From contig QEYB01000921.1 in NCBI GenBank assembly GCA_017562135.1, positions 434,001 through 498,000 on the forward strand: DNA of 64,000 bases. Reading direction: 5' to 3'. Below the pieces are notes generated by a model. It made no database searches, was not told the DNA's origin, and worked only from the letters and a program-made list of their open reading frames with translations. Position numbers and translations under genes: made by a program. Positions within the stretch are counted from its first letter, which is position 1. Each line of letters begins with the position of its first letter. Of this stretch, positions 47,587 to 58,271 are shown piece after piece. This DNA is from Dipylidium caninum. Lineage: Eukaryota > Platyhelminthes > Cestoda > Cyclophyllidea > Dipylidiidae.

Positions 47587-49264
47587 TTCTGACAATAAAT
47601 AATGTTCAAAACTTTTACCAACTATCCGTGTAATGTTATTAAAATGGACGTACCTGTGCTTTTGACTTAAGGATTCAATCACGTATGTTACGTCGACGGG
47701 CGTTTTCTAGAATTAGTAATAACTACTGATAGTAATTAATAAACAGCCAGATTACGCGAAACAGATAATAATAATAGTAGGATGTTTTACATTCGTGCCA
47801 AGCTTCATCATCAACTATGAGTTTTTACTTTTACTTTTAATGTCGAAGGAAGTGACAAAAAAACGCCTGGATAACAGAACGCGAGTTACATATCTATAAA
47901 CGGAGTAAAAAGTGCAAAATGACGGGATTCACCGGTGGTTTGCACCGCGCTCTCCGTATTGTGAAAAATACCGACACTGTGTATTTTGGAATTGGTTGGC
48001 GCCGAGTTGGGATGCTAAAACGAACTTCGTAGTCATATTCAGTCCAAAATTCCTTTTCTTTAGATGGCAGCGTCTTTATTGCGTAAGTCCAACCACAGGT
48101 AAGGTTCCAACTCTTAATGGGAAATCGTTGTTTAAAAAGATTTAAGTCTTGCAATCACCTTAATGTAGAGCATAATCTTTTCGGCGCCAATTTCTGTAGT
48201 GAATTCTTCATTCATTGGCCATTCTATGTTTGGGGGGATGCACGAAGTCTCCTCAAGCTTTGCATTTGGAATCCAGACACTTTCATCCGTCTGCTTAGTG
48301 GTTGTAAGCATTTTTTCCATTGAGGTATCAATAATATTGTAGGCATCGTACTCGGAGTGAGCAAGGGCCATCTTTGAGTAATCAATAGGCCTTCATATAA
48401 GAACTACTCATTGTAAATAGAGGCGCTCACGTTAAGTTTTATTATTTAAGAATTGATCCACAAAAACATTAATGGCCTATATAAAGTTACTCACCTTTTA
48501 GGTTCATCAGCAAGGACGCCAATTTCATTGTCATAAACTCGACTGAGTGAGGATTGAATGATAGAGGCAACGAAGCTACGCACGGCGGCCGGAAAATTTA
48601 CGCAAAAACTGAAAATTTTACCCACATGAACGCAATTAGTAAAAGAGAAGAAACATAGTTAGTTACTGTAACAGCTTCCTATATCCCCAAATTCAAGTAC
48701 AAATCAGTAGAGCATAGGTTATAAAAAAAGAATCATCATGTAAACCTAGAGTCAGTGCTTTACCTGTATTCATTCTGGACATGGACAGCTTCCAGTAGTT
48801 CAGAGATACATTTCTCCTTTGTATCATCATTAAAATTCTCCCGTAAGGCTGCATATTTTGGCCCTGATGCACTCCATTAAGAGTAAGGGTACGTTAATAC
48901 ATCAAATTAACTAAAATTGACTGTATTCCGAGGAAACGCACATTAAGACATTAGGAGAGGGTATGGTTCCTAATGAAAGAGTTTTATGCTTTTGTGCCGT
49001 AGTACGTGACCTTGCTTATGGTGCGTACATCATATCTACTACTTCAAAGATATGTATCAGAACTGTATGAAATATTAAGACACGTCATCTCTGTATCGAA
49101 ATTATTAAAATATATAGGTATTACTGCAAGTTTGGAATAAGAGCATTTGAGGTATGAAAGCACAATACTACCTTCCACCCGACGCGAAGTAATCTGATTT
49201 TTTCATCAAAGTACGAATTTGGACAGATGGCTAATGTTTTGAAATTACGGAGGAATGATGTGAC
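47587..49264 (-). CDS. Unrecognised multi-exon gene, both ends incomplete (about 245 aa modelled)
   Basis: I do not recognise this protein. Exons in transcript order are about 49179-49264, 48764-48871, 48495-48608, 48159-48390, 47972-48112 and 47587-47706. They connect in consistent phase with GT-AG sites, including a 46 bp intron. Segments include YFDEKIRLLRVG, EKCISELLEAVHVQNEYS, NFPAAVRSFVASIIQSSLSR, VYDNEIGVLADEPKRPIDY, EYDAYNIIDTSMEKMLTTTK and KHRYVHFNNITRIVGKSFEH. The composition is that of a soluble cytoplasmic protein with no membrane span. The first coding exon (with ATG) must lie upstream, within 49265-49777. The last exon is unresolved (candidate 47355-47439). It is transcribed away from CLUH. 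The first donor may instead be aag|gtagta at 49171, but that breaks the phase. Confidence 0.55.
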
Positions 49265-49777
49265 CTAGAATATTAAGGTAACTATAGCAACAAAAATCAT
49301 GAACAAGTTGAAGTGTAAAAGTAAAGCAAGTAAAGCTGAAATTGTGCAAACATCAATCACATTGTACCCATTACACGACAAGAAGCATATCTACCTAAGA
49401 GTAAGAGCAAACTAAACCCAGGTGTATATTAAGGACCGTAAAATTGCTGCTAAACCTGTTTTTAATATGTATTCATTGTGGTTCTATAAAACTAGGGCGT
49501 GCTCAGGCTGTGCGTATTCTGCTTTGGCTACCAAAGAGCTTATTCCAACCTTATTTTTTCATACCTATCAATCAACAATGGCAAACAAAATAAAGCTAAC
49601 CATTAAAATAAAATTTTAATAAAAATTAAGTATTTTTGAATTTCTTCGTCGTTACATATTTATTGGTGTTGTAATTGATCGAATGAAGCGCGCACTTTCA
49701 ACTGTGCGCACCTCCACGTGAGCTTATTGTATTCGTCTAATCCTTTTGCTCCGCAGGAGCTTCTTATTTTTTCAACG
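49265..49777. promoter_or_regulatory. Putative bidirectional promoter region between the unrecognised gene and CLUH
   Basis: At most about 510 bp separate the first modelled exon of the minus-strand gene from the CLUH ATG, and the two are transcribed divergently. The interval must also contain the missing first exon of the minus-strand gene. It is AT-rich. No TATA box or named factor site stands out. The shared-promoter idea rests on spacing and orientation only. Confidence 0.35.
49743..49755 (+). other. 3' splice-acceptor-like site just upstream of the CLUH ATG
   Basis: The pyrimidine-rich run ccttttgctccgcag ends 22 bp before the ATG and is a good 3' splice site. It may be the acceptor of a non-coding 5' intron, or a spliced-leader trans-splicing acceptor, which many flatworm genes have. 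The sequence alone cannot decide between these. Confidence 0.4.
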
Positions 49778-52700
49778 ATGTCGAATGAATCTCAATCTTC
49801 CAGAAGCGCCCATTCTTTGCACCGTAACTCAAGAGAAAATTTGGCGTCAGTGGATGGAATAGATGGCTGTTCATTTAACGTTGATATTGTCCTCCCTAAT
49901 TCGGACACGTGCAAGGTTCAGGTGTCCGCGGGAGAGATCGTTCAAGAAATTCATCGTGCATTGATGGAACGTGAGGAATCATGTCATAGGACATGCTTCT
50001 CCCTACATTTCAAGGGTCAGACCCTTGATCTGTTTACAGATTTGAAGTCGATTGAGGGTCTTGAAGAGGGGTCTGAGATTCGAGTTGTAGAAGGTAATTT
50101 TATACTCTTTTCTGATGGGTGATTAGAGCGTTACACCACTCGTGAGGTGCGGAATCATGTGAAGCATGTGCTCGAAATCTTGAATAGCATAAAACTACGC
50201 GACGCTTATGCTGGGAAGGATCAGATGTCTCTATCCTTTTTGAGTTCTGTTACCTTAGGGGACATCCTAGGTAAGAAACCTTATCTGGCTATAAATTGTA
50301 CATCTTATATGATGAGTTATTGTGTTCCTTATTCATAGAAAAGAAGCCAAATCGTTTCGACCCTGGTTCTTTAAACTACCTTCCTCCGGCCTATCTTATG
50401 CCTGATGACTCCAATTCGGAGCCTCCTCTTGTGCCTTTACATCCTTTTTCAAAAGAAGATAACGAATTAGAATGTCTCCAACAGCTGAACTATAGTAATT
50501 GGAACCCACCTCCCTCTTCTCGCCGTCTTGCCGGTGATCTCATTTACCTCGTTGTACACACGCTTGAAGGAAAACGATGTCATATAACAGCGTGTCCACG
50601 AGGTTTTTACGTTAATCAGCAAGTTTTGAGCTTATTTGAAACCACTCGTTTCACTGCCAATTTGACTCTGTTTTTTATTTAAGGACTACGGACGAAAGTT
50701 TCAATCCCGGTCCCGTCCAAAACGCCTACGTAGCGCATTCACTTGTCGATCTTCTTAAACAATTGAGTCCTGCCTTCAAAAAATCTTACGACATATTACT
50801 GAAGAGAAGAGCGAACAAGCACCCATTCGAGCGACTCCCCACGCCGTATCAAGTTTATTCTTGGCTTACTCCTATTTGGCATCACACCCTGGACTCTGTG
50901 CGCAAGGAAGAATGTGAGATTAGATCTCTGATGGGTCGCTACTTACACACAAAGTTAATAGTTCTTCCTTATAGCTTTAACATCAAGGATGGCTTGGGAG
51001 GAGAATCTGCCTGGTCAGACTCGTGATTGGAATGACGAATTACAGGCGACTCGTGAATTACCTCAGAATGATATTAATGAGCAATTAATGCGAGACCGTG
51101 CGGTGTTCAAATCAAACTGCGACTTTGTTGCGGCTAGCATGCGTGCTGCCGTCAATGTCATTAACGGAGATATCGTGGCAATTAATCCGGGAGAGGAGCG
51201 GAGACAACAAATGTTCATATGGAATAACATGTTCTTCTCGCTGGGTTTCGACGTCAAAGACCATTATAAAGATTTGGGTGGTGACGCGGCAGCATACTTT
51301 GCGACGGTAATTTTGTTTTGGTAATTTATATTGCGGGAAGAATTTTAGTAATTATTGTGAAGATATGAGTTTCAAGACAATGTGCGCCACCATCTAAATT
51401 TAAAATTACGCTGTGGTGACTGAACTGCTTTGCCACATGACCCCCTGAACTTTATGATTACAAGGTTTTATCAATATAAATTCGTCTTGCTGCACGTTCT
51501 AGCACTTAACTGTATGGGTTGTTCGTTTTTTCGAAATATTTTAGAGCTGCGACCTAAATGGTGTCAGAGCCTACTCAACTCTTGATGAAAGTGGTCTCTG
51601 TACCCTTGGAACTGCGCTCATCGACTATCGTGGCTACCGTGTTACTGCGCAGACAATCATTCCAGGTAAATAACTTTGGAAGGGTAATACGCGGATTTGC
51701 CTTTTTATTCGAGTTTTGAAACTGTGTTAACGTTTACTTGCAGGAATTCTTGAAAAGGAGCAAGAACAATTGATTGTTTATGGGTCTAACGATTTTGGTA
51801 AAACTGTTGTTAGCGATCCGCGATACACTGAAATTCTTAGCAAATCGGCTACATCGCTAAGAATTCGCCCCCATAGGTAGATTTGTTTCCTTGTAAATTA
51901 CTTTTATTCATTTCCTCAAAAGTACGACATTTTTACTCACTACTAGGTGTTGTTTGTCCAAATTTCTGTTTACACGCGTGCAATGTTCTTTAATAATCTA
52001 GAGTCTTGGACAAGTTAGGTAACGTAGTTAACCTTCTGTCCTCGGTGGATTGCAAAGGAATCGTTGGTAACGACAATCGGACGTATTTGTTAGATCTCCT
52101 CAACACCTTTCCCCCTGATGTTAACTATTTCGGTGGTGCGCCTGCCTCTGTCCGACCAGTGCTCAGCGATTCTCTTCGAAAACTTGGCTATCCATACACC
52201 CATCGCCATCTTCTTGCTTCTCTCCGGCAGGAGCTAGTCGACTTTTTTTGCGAGTATATACATTACGCTTTTGGCTTCTTCACTGCTTCAGTGTGGTCAC
52301 TTTTTTGACTGTTTCTCTTTCTCTATACAGCCTTCGCAAGGAGGAGTTTCTGAGAGCAGTGGGAGAAGAATTGAAACGTATTCGCGCCACATCTGAAAGG
52401 GCACCACATTCTTCTGAGAAGGTAAGATCTATCAGTTAGCCTTTCACTAAAGTAATTATAGAATATTGGCACTGACAGTTACTTTTATGTCAAACTTTAA
52501 GGAGAGCGAGGAGGAAAAGGCGGTCAAAGGATCCAGTAAGGATGAAGATGGTCTTCTTTTACTTAGTGCGGACTCGAATGTCAAATCGATGCAACAGGTC
52601 ATGTTTCAGGATAAAGACGTTAGTGGCGTTCAACGGTGCGACGCTGTCGATGGTGTTTCCATCTCTAAAATCAAAAGGGCTTTGATCGAGGGCACAGGTA

Positions 52701-55700
52701 GAGGAAGTAGTGATGATTGATTTAGAATCTGTGCTTTTCCTTGATTCCCTTTTTTCTTGCTGCGTTGCCTTGTGTGAGCAATATTAGCAAATTTTGAATT
52801 TACCCCGTCGGGTTGGTACTTGATTGAGTCTGTTTGAGGGAGCCTCGTTTGAGAGATGTCAAGTATAGGCAGTCTTACACTTTTGATATTTTAGATGATC
52901 CGGATCTGAAGGAGGCTTTAAAGAGAGCTTCAAAATTTGCCAAAACGTTTAGAAACGGTTCTTTTGAAATACTTTTCAATCCAGATGCCTTCAAATCCAC
53001 TGTTACCTTTGCTGAGGATGAGGTTGGTCTTTGCTTTTGGTTAAAATTGTTTTACTTCTTTACTTGTTCAAGTCGGTGCTTTATAACTGATTAGCATTTC
53101 GCGCATTCGCTGCAGCAATTATAGTTAATTTTGAGGAGTTTACTGATGTTCGGTACGATTTGAGGGCCCTCTTGTATTTTTCGTTATTAGGCGGAGGAAA
53201 TCAAAAAGGATAGAGAACTCATACAGGAAGTTTGCGAGTTTCTCGTTCTGCACCAAATACCTGCGTTTATCGATGATTGCCTCAGTTTCACGGTCATTCC
53301 ACAGGATGGAAGGGCTTTAGTGGAAATTCTCCATCAGCGGTGAGTCTTGTGTCCAAGCAATCATAATTCGTGATGTCTGGTGGTTTCTGGCTGTTTGACA
53401 AGCGATCATATCCGCCACGACTTTGGTTTGTCTTTGTACCTCTGTGAGCCGAAATATTGTCATTACAGCTCTTAATTTTTCTTGATGGATACTGACATTG
53501 TAGTTCTTCAGAAACTACTTTCCTTTTTTTGTAATCCGGTAATATTTATCGAATTACGAGTGGCTTTTCTTGATCCTCCAATGGGGCCTCGCTTTTTTCC
53601 CAACAGAATGCGCTGAAATCGGTTTTTATTACACCCATTTTGGTAGAATCTCCACCTGCCTTTATTTCATATACAATCTTCCTCCTTTCTACAGGGGTAT
53701 TAATGTCCGTTACCTAAATCGCATTGTTCAGGAGCTCGAAGATAAACCGTCTCTTGCGTACTTGCGCGTAAGTTGGTCCCAGGCTGGACTTTTATATGTA
53801 TACCGAAGCCTTATCACCGGCCTAATTGATTCATCCCTTTTCCCGTACAGGGGTTAGCAGTTTGTGAACTTGTGATTCGCTCGGCCAAGCATTTGTTTAA
53901 GTTGTACATTCAAGAAGTCGACCCAATGTTTGTCTCGGCTGCCGTAGCTCATTTTCTTAACTGCCTTCTTACTGCGTGCCCTTCCCTTCAACCTCTTGCC
54001 GGTGTGGATGAGGTGAGCTCTTGCAACATTTTCGTCTGCCTGTTATTTGATACGAAAAATGTTTTTCCTTTCGGATATGACCGAGCAATGTAGCGCTTAG
54101 CTTTTGACCTTAACATTTATTTCCTCCCTCGTACATACAGTTGATATTTTTTAAGAAAAGCCTTCAAAAGTATTCTGCTAGCCTCAGTTAATTTATGTCA
54201 CTTTTTGTGGAAGATGTAGTTGCTTTTATTTCTGCAGTCTCTTGCCTTACCTTCTCTCCCTACTACCTGGTGGGCGTGCTTGTAGTGGTTGAGGGGATCT
54301 TTGATTTATCCTGCGGTTTTTTTTTCTCCATTTAATCACCACCCCGATTTTTATTTATTAATCACCAAATAAATTGCATTTAAGTGTTTTTACCACTGGA
54401 ATTGCGTTAATCGAGTGGAAGGGTAGGAAAGAAAAAAAGAGGCAGATGCTTCAAAGTCGATTCACTTTTTGTATGTTCTGCTATAGACGGCGCCTTTTTC
54501 ACTCCCAATGTAACACGTAACAAGAATACCTAAAACGAGTTTCTTTCGCTTTAGCAAGTTCAGAAGATACACAAGGTCAAGAAGGGGAAGAAGCGTAACA
54601 AATCTCAACTTGACGCAGTGGGTATGTTTTGTGCTAAATATAGTCTTCATTTACTCCATTTCGATACGCGGACATCGTTCTTTTTTTTATTGTAGAAGAG
54701 ATGGCCTGGCTTAATGAAACGCCAGCCACCTTGTGGGCCAGTTTGAACAGAGAGGTCAAGGATTACTACCACATTGATTTACAGCTGTAAGTGCCAAAAT
54801 GGTGAACCTGTATGTGTTTCCACAACACAGGAGCATCAAATGCTACACTTACGATTATTTTTTAAGGTCGGATGTGGACACTTTCTGCCAGGAATACACT
54901 ATCACGCGTACGCAGATTTTGCGTTCATTCTGCCGGTCGGTGGGTATACAGTTGGCGCTGCACGAATATGCTCTCCTTCCACCGAACGGCGCTCGGCATC
55001 ACTCTCGCCCGGTTTTCTCCCTGGAAGACGTGATATCCATTTATCCCATAGTGAAGCATCTTCATCCCCACGCTTTTCAGGCGTATCGATACTTCACCTC
55101 GGGTCAGAAACATATCGCTGAGGGATTCCTGCAACGCGGCTTTGAGTTGATCTCCGAAGCCCTCAATCTCCTCAACACTGTCTATGGCCCACTACACCCC
55201 GACATTGGTGCTTGCAACAGACTTCTTGCTCGTCTCTCCTATGTCATGGGCGAGCATCAGGCGGCTCTGCTCTTCCAACAACGGGCCACCATGATCAGCG
55301 AACGCGTCCATGGCATCGATAGCCCGAGCACTGCTGCTGAATATGTACGTTGGCAACTGTTAGTTTGTTTATGTGTCCGGCGCGTTATGTTGTCATTGGG
55401 TCATCTTTAATCTGGGTGTTACTATCTCAATGACCTCAGTAGTTTTTAGACCCAACCTGAGTGTCTGCTGGTAGCCGTCTTTTAGTATTGTATTGTTTTC
55501 CAATTGCATGCAAAGTAGCGTATGGCAAATCTCATATGATTTCTCCTACTCCTTCAGTTCATTAATTTTGGGCCACATCTATAAAGGCCGAGAAAATTTG
55601 CAATTTAAACTCTCAAACCGCTTATTCCTCTTTTTCTATTTCATCTCAGGCATTCGTTACTACTTAAATTCTTTCAGTCATATGTAGGAAATGTTCCTCA

Positions 55701-56672
55701 TCTTATTTTTTAGATTCACATGGCACTTTACTGCTTCGCATGTGGCCATGTGGCTATCGCCTTCCAACTCCTCTATCGAGCTCGATACCTGGCCCTTTTA
55801 TGCCACGGCGCAATTCACCCGGAAATCGCCCAGATCGACGTCAACATTAGTCTTATGCTCCATGCAGTGCAGGAATATGACGCCTCCGTGATCTTCCTTA
55901 CAAATGCTCTGAAGCTAAATAAGATGTAATTTCAACAATAATTCACTTTTATGCTTCTTTTATGAGCCGGGAGTAAACTTTGTGCGCATCTGTTATAGTT
56001 TCTACGGAGAAAAGAGTTTGAAGGAAGCATTCAACTCTCACCTTTTGAGCAGAACCCATGCCTATCGTGGTGACTTCCGTTCCGCGTTGGACTGCGAGAA
56101 ACGTCGATATGCCATTTATTTGGAGCGCTTCGGTGTAGATAGTGAATACACGAGGGATAGTGATGAATGTCTTCATACGTTGACGCAGGAGGCTGTCAAC
56201 GCAGCCCGTCAACTTCAAAAACCCTTAAATTCCTCCAGGAATGTAGAAACCTTGAACGGGACCGGTAAAGTGAAGAAGATGGCCGCTACGTTAGGTCTCG
56301 GCCAGCTTCTTCCAACTCCCAATTTTATGACCATCCTCGATACTCTCAACCGCGTGAATGGGATTTTTTTCCTTCACCTCAAGTGAGCTTGTCTACTTAG
56401 TGTGGCCTTTGAGGTGTTGATCATTACCTGTGCTTTCTCTTCAACTGCGCATTAATTTGCAAGGCTTATAATTTCCATAATAGAGTTTTTCATCATAAAT
56501 GTTCTTCTTGCCTTTTTCCCTTAGTTCGTCGATTTCCGTATCAAAAACTGACGTGGAGAAGAATGGATTGATTGGTCAAGGGCGAAGCACTGTGGAAATA
56601 ACTCCAGCCGACGACGATGACTCCTCAAAGGATTTTGTTGCAACGGAAATTTCTGTCAATGAAGCGAAGTGA
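49778..56672 (+). CDS. CLUH: Clustered mitochondria protein (CLUH/CLU1), 1,337 aa, 20 exons
   Basis: CLUH is a cytosolic RNA-binding protein that controls stability and translation of mRNAs for mitochondrial proteins and keeps mitochondria dispersed. Exons: 49778-50093, 50127-50270, 50339-50618, 50684-50953, 50988-51306, 51545-51665, 51744-51876, 52002-52253, 52331-52421, 52502-52697, 52895-53022, 53191-53339, 53695-53767, 53851-54012, 54555-54621, 54696-54786, 54867-55344, 55714-55925, 55999-56382, 56525-56672. They total 4,014 nt, in phase throughout. In order they show an N-terminal ubiquitin-like domain, [15 protein letters not shown], the CLU domain ([73 protein letters not shown]), GINVRYL, a Lys-rich linker, and TPR-type repeats ([25 protein letters not shown]). 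The fourth exon is reached through a GC-AG intron (ca|gcaagt). Length is near the usual 1,300 residues. Confidence 0.95.
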
Positions 56673-56976
56673 ATCTCCTTACCCTCTCCTTCCTTTCTTC
56701 TGTAACAAAATTTTACAGTTTAGAGTTTGTACACATTCTTTCCCACTAAAGACAGTCTGAGTGATTAGTAGTCTGCATCACTGCCTCAGCTTCAGCCAGA
56801 AGTAGAGTCATTAATCGTGTAGCTATCCTACCTTCCTTGTCTTCTTTAAAGAGCTTCCTCGTTTTTAAATACCTGGCTGTGTACTGTTCCCCTTTGTGCA
56901 TAGACGTAGTATGTGGACATTTTTTCGATTCTAGCACAAGTACAATTTCACTCAGCACCCCTTCTTACCCTTTTTT

Positions 56977-56982
56977 AATAAA
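56977..56982 (+). terminator. Polyadenylation signal AATAAA of CLUH
   Basis: A perfect AATAAA hexamer 305 bp downstream of the CLUH stop codon, followed by a GT-rich stretch (tgtgtagtagtgttt) typical of the downstream element. Confidence 0.6.
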
Positions 56983-57363
56983 ATACAATGTGTAGTAGTG
57001 TTTCGTGTCAACCATTTTGCTCTATTTAATTTTTGATGGAATGCCAGCGATGTGCACTCTAGAGAAGCTAGTGAAACGTGGCTTTTACCTAATCTTTCTC
57101 TTGAATGATATCAAACCGTCGTTAATGGTTGGCCATCAGCGGTGCTCAAGTGCAACTTATATGCATCTCTCCCCTTTTAATCGAGATGTTTGGTTGTCCG
57201 TTTAAGAAGGACATTGCGTTAATTTCTTAAAATATCGCAAAAGTGCGATCTTCAAAGATAAAGTTACTTAGGTCACGAGTCAGTGAGACGATTACGCCAA
57301 GATCGTTAAATGCTTAAAATCCGTGGTGGTTTAGGTCGCGTTCGCACTTGAATAGTTCGCTTT

Positions 57364-57374
57364 GGGGGGGGGGG
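57364..57374. repeat. Poly-G run (G11)
   Basis: Homopolymer in the CLUH-PISD intergenic region, length-uncertain. Confidence 0.75.
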
Positions 57375-58077
57375 AGGGATGGTATGTAACTGGTTTTATA
57401 CTAACCAGATTCGCCGGCCTCAGACTTCAGGGGAAATCATCTTGGATTAACATCCTCGAGTGCTACTGGGTTGATTACAGCATATAGGATTGCGTACCTC
57501 CTCGTGGGAAAATTTCATAATAAAAGAGGATTCCGATTCTGATAGTCGGAGGGTACTAATAGTAATGGACAGGAAATCTGTCATCTGGAAGTGCTGTCCT
57601 ATTTTTATTTATAAGTAGAGGATTTTGGGGCTTTTGAACCTACTCTGTGCTGCAATTGGTTGTATTTCGCTAAAATTTTCTTATTGGTAAAATGAGGAAT
57701 TATCATGTACAAGATTAATTAGTGGCTCGATAAGTTTTCAATAGTTGACTCTATTAAAACTGATCTCTGCAATAAATCCTTTAAGAGGAAATCTATGATT
57801 ACAAGGGCCTAAATGGCCGAGAGGTTCGGCACAAGTACACAACATCGCACTTTCCACGTGAAAAGGGGGAATCTATTGAGAATTAACTTGGGCAACTAGG
57901 ACTCAGAAGAAAAATTAAAAAAAAAACTGTGATATCGACGACACTTATGGGAGGCCTTCCTCAACCTTTACCATGCTCTATCGAAGTTTATACCCCACGC
58001 GACCTTGGTCTCCGTGCTAGGCTAAGCCTGTCGACTTAACTCCGCCGTTTAGCCTATCAAATGGCAGCTTGCATTTG

Positions 58078-58143
58078 ATTGGTTCGTCTTCGGTATGACG
58101 TCAGATAACCACGAATGTGTGGCGGTACGCGCCTGGGGCCAAT
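58078..58143 (+). promoter_or_regulatory. CCAAT / CRE-like promoter cluster upstream of PISD
   Basis: Within 66 bp lie an inverted CCAAT box (ATTGG, 58078-58082), a perfect CRE palindrome TGACGTCA (58096-58103) and a direct CCAAT box (58139-58143). All are 128-194 bp upstream of the PISD ATG. Spacing and density suit a proximal TATA-less housekeeping promoter. The motif matches are seen directly; use in vivo is inferred. Confidence 0.5.
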
Positions 58144-58271
58144 CGCGCACCAGCACTCAGTCTGCGTCGAAAGCAAGACGGTGAATTTCGGTGCGTCTGT
58201 GTTTGGCTCTTAGTTGCAGTGTAAATGCCCACGCTTTTTTGTTTTTGGGGCTTTTATCAATCTTAAGGTAG

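Larger units (their letters stand above)
56673..58271. other. Intergenic: CLUH 3' UTR and PISD promoter side
   Basis: The first 300 bp are CLUH 3' UTR ending at a polyadenylation signal. The rest carries no convincing coding sequence. A G11 run lies at 57364-57374. A compact block of CCAAT and CRE-like motifs lies 130-195 bp before the PISD start codon. Confidence 0.6.

Noticed and set aside
57803..57880. tRNA-Leu/Ser-like start (atggccgagaggttcgg)
   Set aside because: The remainder does not fold into acceptor, anticodon and T arms, and no B box is present.
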